Origin: Tillandsia leiboldiana
Lineage: Eukaryota > Streptophyta > Magnoliopsida > Poales > Bromeliaceae
Direction of reading: 5' to 3'
Length of the DNA stretch: 64,000 nucleotides
Assembly: GCA_029204045.2 (NCBI GenBank)
Contig: CM055068.1
Coordinates: forward strand, 32,371,028-32,435,027
Numbering within the stretch: the first letter of the stretch is position 1; every line of letters starts with the position of its first letter. Below the pieces are notes generated by a model, which saw only the letters and a list, made by a program, of their open reading frames with translations, was not told the DNA's origin and did not search any database. A program made the position numbers and the translations under genes. Positions 12,042 to 22,336 of this stretch are shown piece after piece.

Positions 12042-13380
12042 TGTTACGGAATTTGAGTTGGCGTAGTTTCGTGAAAGTTTCAAGTCCTGAAGATTTGAAG
12101 GTGAAGAAAGTGGATCATTTAACTCAATCTCAAGAAAGAAGAATTCAAAAGGATCAGGTATGTTTAACTAAAGATTTTGTGTGATCCGAATACTTCTTGT
12201 AGTATAGAAACAACTTGGAAGAATCTTTCATTGCATAAAAATCAAAAACTGGACCTTGGGACATGCTCAGGATCCGGATCAGGTTGTTCGATCCGGATCC
12301 AAAGGTGGTTCGTTCATACACCAGCTCAATCCGGATCGTAGCCTCTCTTGATCCGGATCCCGAACACTTGAGTTTTACCATTTCCTTGAACGATCCGGAG
12401 TCAGGCTTCGCAATCCAGTCCGAACGTTGATGTTTGGTGAACTGTATGAACGATCCGGATCAAGCACTTCGATCCGGATCCCGAACCCTCGTTTTTTTGG
12501 AACTACCTGACTCGTTACGACGATCCGGATCACAGCTAATCCATCCGGATCGCCGTCCGTAAAATTTCCAGAAACGGTAGGTTTTTGATTCTTATCTCCT
12601 TCGTAGGATTCTAACCTATAAATAAACCCTATAGCTCTTTTCTAGGGTTAATCCACATAGCCGTCATTTTCATATATCATCTTATACGGCTCTAGATCCA
12701 CATATAGAAGAAAGGAAATCATTATAGATACTCTATGTTTCTTCATCTATATTGATTAGGTTTGATTCTAGGTTTCATACTCACATCTTGAGTTGAATCA
12801 AACTAATGAATACTTAAATGGTATTTCCGATCTATCTTTGATCTAAGTATTCGGCGGATCATCACCACCAAAAACAACGATTTACCCAAAAATCGGCGCG
12901 TGGATTCGCGTGTCCTTGTGGATTCAAGGTTCAACCGCTCTCGTGGATTCGGAGCGAGGCACGTTCGTGGATTCGAAGGGTGCTATTGGGTGAAGACCGT
13001 GGATTCGGTCGGACGTCGTGGATTCGACGTTTGGACGCCGTGGATTCGGCGTTGGGGCGCAGATCGTGGATTCGAGAAGCGTCGCGGAGCGAGCGGAGAA
13101 GATCCTCTAGGAGCGTATGGAAAAGGTTGAGTCGTAAGTGTGTACGGTAAATCACCTTGTACGTGTTTTAATTCTAGTGGATTTCTGCCGTGTTATCGGT
13201 CCCGTGGTTTTTACTCCGGTGATGAGTTTTCCACGTAAAAATCTTGCGAGTTTATTTTTTATTTCCGCATTGGGTTTTTATCGCAACGATTGTTTGGAGT
13301 GTTTATACGTTTACACCTATTTCACCCCCCCTCTAGGTGTTTTTTCCCCTATTTAGATCCTTATTACATATAACCCAACA
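12042..13380 (+). repeat. Element A 5' LTR
   Basis: Runs from TGTTACGG to ACCCAACA. It has the U3 palindrome array at about 12270-12552, TATAAATA at 12617-12624 and the hairpin array at about 12896-13075. Compared with the 3' LTR it has small indels, for example an extra G in stem-loop I and extra T or G bases in hairpin spacers. These look like sequencing or polishing errors as much as mutation. Confidence 0.93.
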
Positions 13381-13382
13381 AG

Positions 13383-13394
13383 TGGTATCAGAGC
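13383..13394 (+). other. Element A primer-binding site (tRNA-Met)
   Basis: TGGTATCAGAGC begins two bases after the LTR end and is complementary to the 3' end of plant initiator tRNA-Met. The same arrangement is seen in B and C. Confidence 0.95.
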
Positions 13395-13413
13395 GGGAAT
13401 AGGGTTGTAAACA

Positions 13414-15506
13414 ATGGTTGAAGGTGGAAACATCAACCGACCCCCCCGTTCTTCGATGGAACAAATTATGCGTACTGGAAAGTGCGGATGAAAGCCTTTT
13501 TAATTTCCATCGACGAACGGGTGTGGCAATCAATTGAATTAGGATGGTCTAATCCAACTGAATTTATTGGTGATGTTCGCACCTTAAAACCTAGGTCGAA
13601 ATGGACCAAGGAAGAGTTAGATTCATCTTCTTACAATGGCAAGGGAATTAATGCTATTTTTAATGCCTTATCTCAAACTGAGTTCTCTCGCGTCTCAGCA
13701 TGTGAGACTGCGAAAGAAATCTGGGATGTTCTTCAGGTTACACATGAGGGAACTAACCTCGTGAAGATTCAGAAACTGCAAATGCTTACGAGCAAGTTTG
13801 ACTCTATCTTGATGGCAGAAAATGAATCTTTCATGGACTATTATACACGATTGCAAGACATCGTAAACTCATGTGCTAACCTGGGAGAGAAGATTCCAGA
13901 ATTTAAGATTGTAAGAAAGATCTTAAGAACTCTTCCTGAACGATTTCGCCCAAAAGTTACTGCCATTGAAACTATTAAACACCCGGACGAAATACGTGTA
14001 GAAGAATTAGTTGGTTCATTACAAACATATGAAATGACGTTTACTACTAACAATTCTTCTGGAAAGGCATCCACTTCTAAGTCTTCAGGTTATGCGTTGA
14101 AAACAACTAAGGAAGAAGACGCGGATACATCCTCCTCAGACGATGACGAGAACCTTTCTATGGAGGAATTTGAGAAGCAGCTCGCTCTCTTGACAAGGAA
14201 GTTACGCCGCAACTTTCGAAGGGGTAATTCAAGTAAATCTCCATCCTTCGGAAAGTCGAACAAAGGCAAGGGTACTTCAAGTTACAAGTCAAGAAAGCAA
14301 GAGAACTTCTCAAAGGATAAGAAAAGTTCAGAGGGACAACTACAATGCTTCAAATGTCGAGGCTACGGCCACATTGCAACGGAGTGTCCCAACAAGTATC
14401 CGGCAAAGAAGAAGGCGATGCAAGTCGTCACTTGGGATGACAACTCAACGTCAAATGAGTCGTCTTCAAGTGATGAAGAAAAGAGCTCCACGGCATTCCA
14501 CGCGTCCATATCTTCTCCCTTCATGTGCTTTATGGCAAGTACATCCGAGTCGTTGTCCAACTCCACTGTTGAAAAGATTGCAACGGACAACGAATCGGTT
14601 GATTCGGAAGGTGAAGATTTTGCTCTAGCCTACCACAGACTTTTGAGGGATTCAAAGAAAGTGGCTAAGCAAAATAAGAGTTTGAGAGGGAGATTGCATG
14701 ATCTCGAAGAAGAAGCAAAAAGGGTGACTTCTCTCTCAAACGCTCTTGAAGTGGAAAGGGAAAACCTGATAAAAGCAAATGTTTCCCTTCAAGAGTCCAA
14801 TGAGCAACTTGAGAAGGAACATACAAATCTGGTGGATAACGCGAATCACTTCTCAAAGCTCTACAACGAGGCTCGACAGGATAACCTGGAAATGACAAAG
14901 ACCATTTTCCAACTCAAGAATGACCTACAGCGATTCTCTTCAGGAAGGAGTAAGTTGGATAGACTTCTTGGTCTTAGTCAATCAAATCGGTTCGGCCTCG
15001 GATACACTCAAACTGGAAACAGTCCAAGTTCGAGTGGGACAGTTCTTGTGCCTCAGTCGGTATCTCCTCCTCCGACACCGGAATTCAAGACAAACAACGA
15101 CAACAAACCTACTTCATCCTCTTTGGGATCGTCAAGATCTAAGGTATGTTTTCGTTGTGGTGTTTCAGGGCACATAAGAAGATATTGCAAGACGGGAGTC
15201 AAACGCTCATCTCAAGCACCTCTTGCAACAACTACCAAAAGGGCACCTCCCCGGAAATCAAAGCAAAACTTTTCAAATGAAAAGAGACTTGGTAGTTCAC
15301 CGCGCAAGACGATTTCATCAAGGAGTAGCAATCGTTTTAGCAAGACGCTTTCACCTAGGCATACAACTTCACGACCATTACCGACGCATACCAAAAGGGT
15401 TTGGTGCGCAAAGGTGAAATTTTCCCTTGTCTTGTTTCCAATGTTTCCTTGCATGCATATGATAGTTCGTCTTGGTATCTGGATAGCGGGTGTTCCCGTC
15501 ACATGA
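13414..15506 (+). pseudogene. Element A gag, two single-base frameshifts
   Basis: The family start is the ATG at 13414 (MVEGGNINRPP). A one-base gain in the C run at 13441-13447 breaks the frame; it resumes and is open from 13482 to 15506. The gag core includes WKVRMKAF-, WDVLQVTHEG- and LRTLPERFRPKV-like motifs. CCHC knuckle 1 is at about 14346-14387 (CFKCRGYGHIATEC). A long coiled coil follows at about 14640-14950 (heptads in the SKKVAKQNKSLRG region). Knuckle 2 is at about 15147-15190 (CFRCGVSGHIRRYC), then a basic linker. Near 15400 one G is missing compared with B, so the gag frame runs out and pol opens in another frame. In B these parts are one continuous frame. Gag forms the particle and binds RNA (family knowledge). 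Confidence 0.88.
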
Positions 15507-18500
15507 CCGGTGACAAAAATAGTTTTCAAAATCTTGAGAAAATCTCCGGAGGACACGTTGTTTTCGGAGACGGTCGATCTTCCAAAATTGTTGGAAAAGG
15601 GACGGTAGCTATTCCAGATGGCCCGATTTTGAAAAACGTCTTATTTGTTGATGGCCTTAAGACTAACCTCATAAGCATAAGTCAACTTTGCGACAATGGT
15701 TTTTCAGTTAACTTTTTATCTGTTGAATGCGTTGTAACTGATAAGGACCATGTCTTCTTTTTAAAAGGGGTTAGATCTGAAAACAATTGTTATGTTGTTC
15801 CTAATAAGTTTTCTGAAAAATGTAACCTAGTTTCTTTGGATAATGAAACACTTTGGCATGAAAGGCTAGGTCACATAAATTTTAAGGAACTTGTTAAAAT
15901 TTCAAACAAGGACGTGGTCAAGGGGGTTCCAAAATTTTTATTTAAACAAAACATTGTGTGTGGTGGTTGCCAAAAGGGAAAACAGTCCAGAACTGCACAC
16001 AAGAACTTGAACCACGTAGGTACAAAACGGCCTTTGGAACTTTTGCACATGGATTTAATGGGGCCAACTCGTCAACCATCTTTGGGAGGTAAATGGTATA
16101 TTTTCTTGATGATTGATGATTTCTCTCGGTTTTCTTGGGTAGCATTTTTAAAAGAGAAAGCTGATACTTTTGATTCTTTTCACGAGATTTGCCTTCGTAT
16201 TATGATTGAAAAGAATGAAAAGATCATTCGTGTTAGAAGTGATAGAGGTGGAGAATTCATTAATTCTAAATTCATTGACTTTTGTACTTCAAACGGTATT
16301 AAGCATGAATTCTCTGCACCCTATACACCTCAACAGAATGGTGTTGTTGAGCGCAAAAACAGGGTTGTTCAAGAGATGGCGCGTGTGATGCTTCATAGCC
16401 GGAATTTACCGCTACATTTTTGGGCTGAAGCTGTGAACACCGCTGTCTATGTCATTAATCGAGTGTTTTTGCGCCCGGGAACGTTAAATACACCATATGA
16501 ACTATGGTGTGGTAGAAAACCCAACATCATTTATTTTCGCATCTTCGGGAGTCGGTGTTACATTTTACGTGACCGTGAAAATCTTGGAAAGTTTGACTCA
16601 CGAAGTGACGAAGGGATTTTCTTGGGGTATTCTACCAATAGCAGAGCATATCGAGTATTTAACTTGGAATCTAAGACGATCGTAGAATCTATAAATGTTA
16701 AAGTAGATGAAGCTTTTCACTTTGCATCTGAAAAATCTACCCTCGATATCTCTCTAGATGATGATTCTCCTGCCGTTGCATCTTCTCAGAATAATACTTC
16801 CAATATTAATGATGCATCTAATGGTTCTTCAAGTTTATCTGATGTGCAGGAATCATCTCATATATCTCCGAGTACTCCGTTTCAACAAACGCTACGAATC
16901 TCCAAGGATCATCCGGAATCGAATATTATTGGAGATCCACAAGAAGGAGTTAGAACTCGGAGGCAGTTGGTTTGTGGATTCGCTTGCTACGTATCTTTAA
17001 TCGAACCAAAGAACATAGATGAAGCTCTTCAGGATGACTACTGGATTAAAGCAATGCAGGAAGAGCTCTATCAATTTGAGCGAAACAAAGTCTGGGAATT
17101 AACGAAGCCTCCAAAGCAACATAATGTGATAGGTACCAAATGGATCTTCAAGAACAAGAAAAATGAGGATGGTACTATCATCAGGAACAAGGCACGATTA
17201 GTTGCTCAAGGCTACTCTCAAGTAGAAGGTATAGACTTTGATGAAACATTCGCCCCTGTAGCTAGACTCGAGTCCATTCGTATACTATTTGCTATTGCTT
17301 GTCATTTTAAAATCAAATTATTTCAAATGGACGTTAAGAGCGCATTTCTAAATGGATTTTTAAATGAGGAAGTTTATGTGGCTCAACCGGAAGGTTTTGT
17401 AGACCATAAACAACCTAACCATGTTTTTCGTTTGAAAAAGGCTCTTTACGGTCTGAAACAAGCACCGCGAGCATGTTACGAAAGGTTGACAAAGCACCTT
17501 TTGGAGAAGGGCTACACTCGAGGGGGAGCTGATAGGACTCTCTTTGTGAAGCATTATCAAAGCAATTTCATTGTAGCACAAATCTATGTCGATGACATTG
17601 TATTTGGCGCAACAAGAGATAATGATGCTTCTAAATTCGCGGAGACCATGGAAAGCGAATTTGAGATGTCCATGATGGGCGAATTGACTTATTTCCTTGG
17701 ATTGCAAATTAAACAAAATGATGAAGGTATTCACTTGAGTCAATCCAAGTATGCAATGGAGTTGGGTAAAAAGTTTGATCTTGAAAATTTGAAGGATTTT
17801 CCGACTCCAATGGGAACTAGCCACAAGGGACTTGGAAGTGAATCACATAGTGAGAACGTAGACGAGAAACTTTATCGGAGTATGATTGGAAGTCTACTTT
17901 ACCTCACGGCTAGTCGCCCGGATATATCTTTTGGTGTTGGGATCTGCGCGAGATATCAATCTGCACCAAAGGAGGTTCACCTGAAAGCGGTGAAAAGGAT
18001 CATCCGGTATATCAAAGGATCAATTAATTTCAGAATTTGGTATCCTATGGGAACAAGTTTGGATATTGTTGGATACTCAGATGCCGATTGGGCAGGATCA
18101 GTGGATGATCGGAAAAGCACGAGTGGTGCATGCTTCTATCTTGGCCATTGCCTTGTTGCATGGCACAGTAAAAAGCAGAATTGCATAGCACTCTCGACTG
18201 CCGAAGCGGAATACATTTCAGCGGGTAGTTGTTCAACCCAACTCATTTGGATGAAAAGTGTGTTGAGCGACTTCCGGATTTCAGCATCTTCGGTAGCAAT
18301 TCTTTGTGACAACACAAGTGCAATTAACATTTCTAAAAACCCTGTGTTGCACTCTAGAACAAAACATATTGAACTTAGATATCATTTTCTTAGAGAGCTA
18401 GTTGAATCAAATACTCTTCAACTTTCACATATTTCAACTGAGGATCAATTAGCTGACATTCTAACAAAACCTTTGGATCAAAAACGTTTTATTCATTTGC

Positions 18501-18532
18501 GAAAAGCAATTGGAATGCTTTCCTTGAAATAA
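15401..18532 (+). CDS. Element A pol polyprotein: protease, integrase, RT, RNase H
   Basis: Open for 1043 codons in copia order. Protease: WYLDSGCSRHMTGD near 15467. Integrase: H-x4-H (WHERLGH) and CGGC zinc finger, then the core with D in HMDLMGP, D in RSDRGGEF and E in GVVERKN, with 35 residues between the last two. RT: KARLVAQGYSQ, MDVKSAFLNG and the catalytic YVDD at 17585-17596. RNase H: YSDADWAG, STAEAEY, LCDNTSAI. The listed start is only the first Met after the frameshift; the native protein is a gag-pol fusion. One oddity is APRACYERL in RT, where B has APRAWYERL (a Trp to Cys change in a conserved motif). Otherwise the catalytic residues look intact. Confidence 0.93.
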   Translation: MVRKGEIFPCLVSNVSLHAYDSSSWYLDSGCSRHMTGDKNSFQNLEKISGGHVVFGDGRSSKIVGKGTVAIPDGPILKNVLFVDGLKTNLISISQLCDNGFSVNFLSVECVVTDKDHVFFLKGVRSENNCYVVPNKFSEKCNLVSLDNETLWHERLGHINFKELVKISNKDVVKGVPKFLFKQNIVCGGCQKGKQSRTAHKNLNHVGTKRPLELLHMDLMGPTRQPSLGGKWYIFLMIDDFSRFSWVAFLKEKADTFDSFHEICLRIMIEKNEKIIRVRSDRGGEFINSKFIDFCTSNGIKHEFSAPYTPQQNGVVERKNRVVQEMARVMLHSRNLPLHFWAEAVNTAVYVINRVFLRPGTLNTPYELWCGRKPNIIYFRIFGSRCYILRDRENLGKFDSRSDEGIFLGYSTNSRAYRVFNLESKTIVESINVKVDEAFHFASEKSTLDISLDDDSPAVASSQNNTSNINDASNGSSSLSDVQESSHISPSTPFQQTLRISKDHPESNIIGDPQEGVRTRRQLVCGFACYVSLIEPKNIDEALQDDYWIKAMQEELYQFERNKVWELTKPPKQHNVIGTKWIFKNKKNEDGTIIRNKARLVAQGYSQVEGIDFDETFAPVARLESIRILFAIACHFKIKLFQMDVKSAFLNGFLNEEVYVAQPEGFVDHKQPNHVFRLKKALYGLKQAPRACYERLTKHLLEKGYTRGGADRTLFVKHYQSNFIVAQIYVDDIVFGATRDNDASKFAETMESEFEMSMMGELTYFLGLQIKQNDEGIHLSQSKYAMELGKKFDLENLKDFPTPMGTSHKGLGSESHSENVDEKLYRSMIGSLLYLTASRPDISFGVGICARYQSAPKEVHLKAVKRIIRYIKGSINFRIWYPMGTSLDIVGYSDADWAGSVDDRKSTSGACFYLGHCLVAWHSKKQNCIALSTAEAEYISAGSCSTQLIWMKSVLSDFRISASSVAILCDNTSAINISKNPVLHSRTKHIELRYHFLRELVESNTLQLSHISTEDQLADILTKPLDQKRFIHLRKAIGMLSLK

Positions 18533-19440
18533 ACTTCTTTTTAAAACCTTTGCTTAGGATAGGTTTTGTTTTTGTTTTGTTCTGATCATTATCTATGTTT
18601 GTACATAGGACATTAATTGAGCATAGATCATAATTGACTTTAATTGCATCTTTTCGCACATTTAGAAATTTATTATGCTTTTGCCATCATAATATTTCAC
18701 TGTTGCAATGATCATTTATGTTAATTAAATCATCTTCTGAGTGATCAAAGTCAATTTCTCTCTCTCAATGATCTCTTGGTATAGTCATTATCTTATTTGA
18801 CTGCTTAGTCGAGTATGAAATCGAGATCAATATTTGGTTGAATACTTTATATCTTAAATAATTGATAGCCAATTGAGGGGGAGTCAAAGAAAAGTTAAAT
18901 GCTCAAAAGATGTGGAAAGAGTTACATCCCAATGAGGAGTGTGAAAACTACCACCACATGGAGGAAAGAGCTACCACCTCGGTCGTCCGAGTATTGTGTG
19001 CAGCTACCACATGTATACCAAGCATGGTTGTTCAAATTTTGATTAAGTAAAATGCATGTTGAAATACTTGACTCCGTCCAATTTCAAGGTTGGTATAAGG
19101 TGGGTTTTTAAACAAAGATGCTCAAAGAGCCACTCTCTTCAACAGATTGTCTAGATACATTATCTACTATATTTGGGATTTCAAACATCTATTGATCTTT
19201 GTATTTCATTTTCTTTACTGAATTGATGATTTGATAAAGGCATTACTCATAAGATCAAGTTAGATGTAATTGAAGGTGTTCAACTTTAAGGGATTTAATT
19301 CTTGTAAATTCTCGTTTCATTTTTGGATATTATTGATAGATTTGGCATAATCTAATTCTTGTTGTGTAAAACGATGATTTTTGTTTAAAGTTGATACACA
19401 TTTGTGCTTACAATCTTTTTCTGGTTTTTCTTGAATTTCT
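18533..19440 (+). other. Element A post-pol spacer
   Basis: About 900 bp without an ORF, but strongly conserved in element B (33502-34410). It holds a purine tract GAGGGGGAG at 18875-18883 that resembles the PPT core. A block with repeated CTACCAC motifs (18935-19010) follows. Conservation at a level like the coding parts suggests a function, or simply recent common origin. Confidence 0.6.
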
Positions 19441-19470
19441 CTGAAATTTTCTAAAGAAAAAGTTGGAGCC

Positions 19471-19639
19471 GATCCGGATCGGGCAAGATGATCCGGATCC
19501 CGAACGCAGGTATTCTTCTGCGGGCTGACGATCCGGATTGGACCTGCCGATCAGGATCCCGAACGCAGTTTCTCACTGCGGGTAGCCGATCCGGATCGCA
19601 AGCATGGTCTGATCCGGATCGCGGCTAGGGTTTTATAAA
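19471..19639 (+). promoter_or_regulatory. Putative internal promoter upstream of ORF3 in element A
   Basis: Exact GATCCGGATC palindromes lie at 19471, 19490, 19588 and 19611, with variants at 19530 and 19549. They are followed by TATAAA at 19634-19639. This repeats the architecture of the LTR U3 (palindrome array, then TATA box) about 530 bp before the ORF3 start. The array also has ACGCAG/CTGCG arms that can pair. Element B has the same module at 34443-34553. Promoter function is inferred from layout only. Confidence 0.55.
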
Positions 19640-19755
19640 GAACAAAAGGGTTTTGATTTCTTTTACTCCAATCTTTTGTTCCAAAGTTTCCAGAGCCTCT
19701 CTCTCTAGATTTCATCCTTCTTGGAAGCTTTCAAACTCAAGTTCTTCAACTCCAA

Positions 19756-20139
19756 GTAAGTTTTATTGATCAAAATCTCGATTTTTCATCGTTTTTCTCT
19801 ATTCCTCCTCAAACGTGATGAATTTCTTGGATCAATTTTGTTTGTGGATGGTTTTTGATCAAATTTATTTTGAAATAAGAACTCTGGGTAGATTAGTTTT
19901 GATTATATGCTAGGTATTCTCCTGATTAACGGATTTTTAGGCTTCGATTTCTAAAATTTCGGTTTTAGGGCATAAAATAAGGATTTTCGAAAAACATGCA
20001 ATTGATCTATTTTTAAAAGTCCTTTTGCAAAACTAATTTGATTCTTAGTCTCTCTACATGATTATGATTGTTTGGGTACAATTTTTTCAAATCTTGAAAA
20101 TTAACAATTTTTCATGTGTTCTTGAGTTGTTGCTCACAG
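19756..20139 (+). other. Putative 5'UTR intron of element A ORF3
   Basis: The donor CCAA/GTAAGT is at 19756 and the acceptor CTCACAG ends at 20139, 384 nt apart. The interior is AT- and T-rich as in plant introns. Element B has the matching pair (34671-35053, 383 nt). The ORF3 start codon lies 30 nt after the acceptor. RNA evidence is lacking. Confidence 0.55.
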
Positions 20140-20169
20140 GATTTCAATCTTCTTAAGGCACTTGGATCA

Positions 20170-21594
20170 ATGGGATTCTCATGGATTATTCTTTTATTGG
20201 TCACTATGGTGCACACTCAGGCCACAAACAAATTAAAGAGAGCTAAGAAAACACAACAAAAAGGTGAGTTTCATCTGATCAGCGACACAGAAGTAGAAGC
20301 AGATTGTCAAGAGATAGATTGGACTGCATTAACAGATGATGATGAATCAATGCCCGATGCATCGAAAGAAAAAGCACCCATGGACAAAGGTAAAGCACCT
20401 ATGACTGCACCAACCATCTCGGTGAAAAGGAAACGACTTGCTCGACGGTTTGGACGAGCACGAGGTTTCATGTCTAACGAACCGAGTGTTCCGGATTCTC
20501 CACCTCGTGAGGAACAAGTGTTCATTAATGCGGATCGCCTAAGGGCATTTGAAAATCGTGAATGCATTGGTGAGAGGCATGTTAATATTGAGCCTCTACG
20601 AGATCACTCCCCTGAGTTTGGCGTTCTGATTGAACAAGCAAATCTTATTCAAGTTTGTCGATTTCCAGAAGTGCTTGGATACTGTCTGCATCATGTAAGG
20701 ACCTTCTATACAAATGCACGGCACCTTCGAGAAATTGAAAACGGTCCAATGGAATTTTACACGAATATCCAAGGCACAAGGTTCAAAATTACTCCACAAT
20801 TGATTGGCGAGGTTTTGGGAATGCCTGCCAGCAAGACAGGAGTTAATTACTTGAAGGGAAAGGTTTTGACGAACACTTTGTGGCAAATGGTTATAAAGGG
20901 AATTTGTTTGGAAGGAACGCAATCAACGGAGAAATCGATCAGATCCAAAGAACTTCGTCTTGAGTACCGATTCCTAAACTTCATCACCTGTTACAATATC
21001 CTTCCAAATTTGCAGACGAAAGTCTTGAGATGGGATGGAATGCTATTTTTGTATCTCTTAGGACATCCGTCTGAGGCAATGGGATTGAATATCAACATTC
21101 CATACATTATTTGGAATAGAATGACAAGATATGTTGAGCACCCTCATCCCACAGAAAGAATTCCATTTCCACTGATTATAATGAGGATTTTGAAGAAATT
21201 TCAGGTTGATATTACTTCACTGACTTATCATCAATGTTTGGGTATGATCGATGAGTCCACCGTTGTGAAGTCACTTCACAAATTACCACATGTTACTCCG
21301 ACACCGTCCACTGTTAAGAAACCTTGTGTCGGCACCTCGGCCTCACCGTCTCAACAAGCACCTGGCGCGGATGAAGACGCATCAGTAACTTCGATCTTCA
21401 AGCAACAACAGCGCCTATCTCTTGAGCAAGAGCGAATAACCAAAGAACAAAGCCGAATGTCTGAAGAACTCGAGATCATAACCGCATCCCAAATTACATT
21501 GACCAAGAAAGTAAATTCAATGAAGAAATTGATCAAGAACATGTTCGCTAAGACGGGATATAGTGCGTCTGAGGATTCAGACTCAGATAATTAA
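20170..21594 (+). CDS. Element A ORF3 (env-like position), 474 aa
   Basis: The start chosen is the ATG at 20170 (MGFSWIILLLVTMVH). It follows the predicted splice acceptor, and its N-terminus aligns with that of B ORF3; the upstream in-frame ATG at 20116 lies inside the predicted intron. Residues 4-14 form a hydrophobic, signal-peptide-like segment. Residues 20-80 are charged. Residues 86-98 are a basic cluster (KRKRLARRFGRAR) like a nuclear localisation signal. Residues about 110-370 resemble the family called putative plant transposon protein (FKITPQLIGEVLGMP, then LPFP-like IPFPLIIMRIL). The C-terminus (about 410-465) is a charged coiled coil. It lacks obvious viral fusion-protein features, so env-like describes position only. 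Its role is unknown. Confidence 0.75.
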   Translation: MGFSWIILLLVTMVHTQATNKLKRAKKTQQKGEFHLISDTEVEADCQEIDWTALTDDDESMPDASKEKAPMDKGKAPMTAPTISVKRKRLARRFGRARGFMSNEPSVPDSPPREEQVFINADRLRAFENRECIGERHVNIEPLRDHSPEFGVLIEQANLIQVCRFPEVLGYCLHHVRTFYTNARHLREIENGPMEFYTNIQGTRFKITPQLIGEVLGMPASKTGVNYLKGKVLTNTLWQMVIKGICLEGTQSTEKSIRSKELRLEYRFLNFITCYNILPNLQTKVLRWDGMLFLYLLGHPSEAMGLNINIPYIIWNRMTRYVEHPHPTERIPFPLIIMRILKKFQVDITSLTYHQCLGMIDESTVVKSLHKLPHVTPTPSTVKKPCVGTSASPSQQAPGADEDASVTSIFKQQQRLSLEQERITKEQSRMSEELEIITASQITLTKKVNSMKKLIKNMFAKTGYSASEDSDSDN

Positions 21595-22336
21595 ATTTTT
21601 GCTCTAACAATTTTTTTTTGTGCAGGCTTTAACCTTGTTCAGTTTTTAGGACTTACTCTTAGTTCTAGTTCTTACATTTCGGAACAATTTTTGAAACTTT
21701 TAACTCTCCTTAAAGTTTTTGTGATTTTGGCTTTGTTTGTGACAAAAAGGGGGAGAGAGTTTAGAGAGAACTTGAACAATGATGATGTGAATGTGTGAAC
21801 ATCGAGGTAAAAGTATAACCTCAACTGGAAAGGTAAACCTCATGAATGTGTGAACATCGAGGTAAGTATAACCTCAACTTGAAAGGTAAATAGAACTTCA
21901 ACTTTTGGTTTTCATTTGTTTGAATGCATGCCTCGACTAACTATTCGACTAACTATTTGGGCATGTAATATAACTAACAAGTTGATGTTCACTAACATGA
22001 CATTTGGTTTTTGATTGCATAGAAGATATGTTGGTTTTTGACTATGATTCTCTTACATATCTGAATTCTCAAATGTCATGATGATCAGATAAACTCTATC
22101 TCTGTACTAGGTTTTGAATGTTAAATATTCTTGAGGTATCTAACGATCTCTTTTTGTCAAGAATGATTTCTTTGTGCAGAGAGTACAGATGTCTAAGTCT
22201 AGAGTCTGTTTTAGGAGTTTATCTCATGTTTTTAAATGTTTGGATCTCCATTGTAAATTTTTGTTGTATGGTGATAGCAACAAAAATATCTTTTTGAATT
22301 TTCTTTAGTGGATCTGTGTTTTGTCACGAAACCGCC
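21595..22336 (+). other. Element A 3' untranslated region
   Basis: No ORF. It contains a second PPT-like tract (AAAAAGGGGGAGAGAG, 21744-21759). A 55-bp tandem duplication follows (21789-21837 and 21844-21890). Each unit carries an AGGTAA donor-like motif; the second, GAGGTAAGTAT, is a perfect plant 5' splice-site consensus core. It leads into the true PPT. Confidence 0.7.

Noticed and set aside
13383..13394. Possible tRNA gene because of the tRNA-Met match
   Set aside because: Only the 12-nt primer-binding match is present; no cloverleaf sequence around it.
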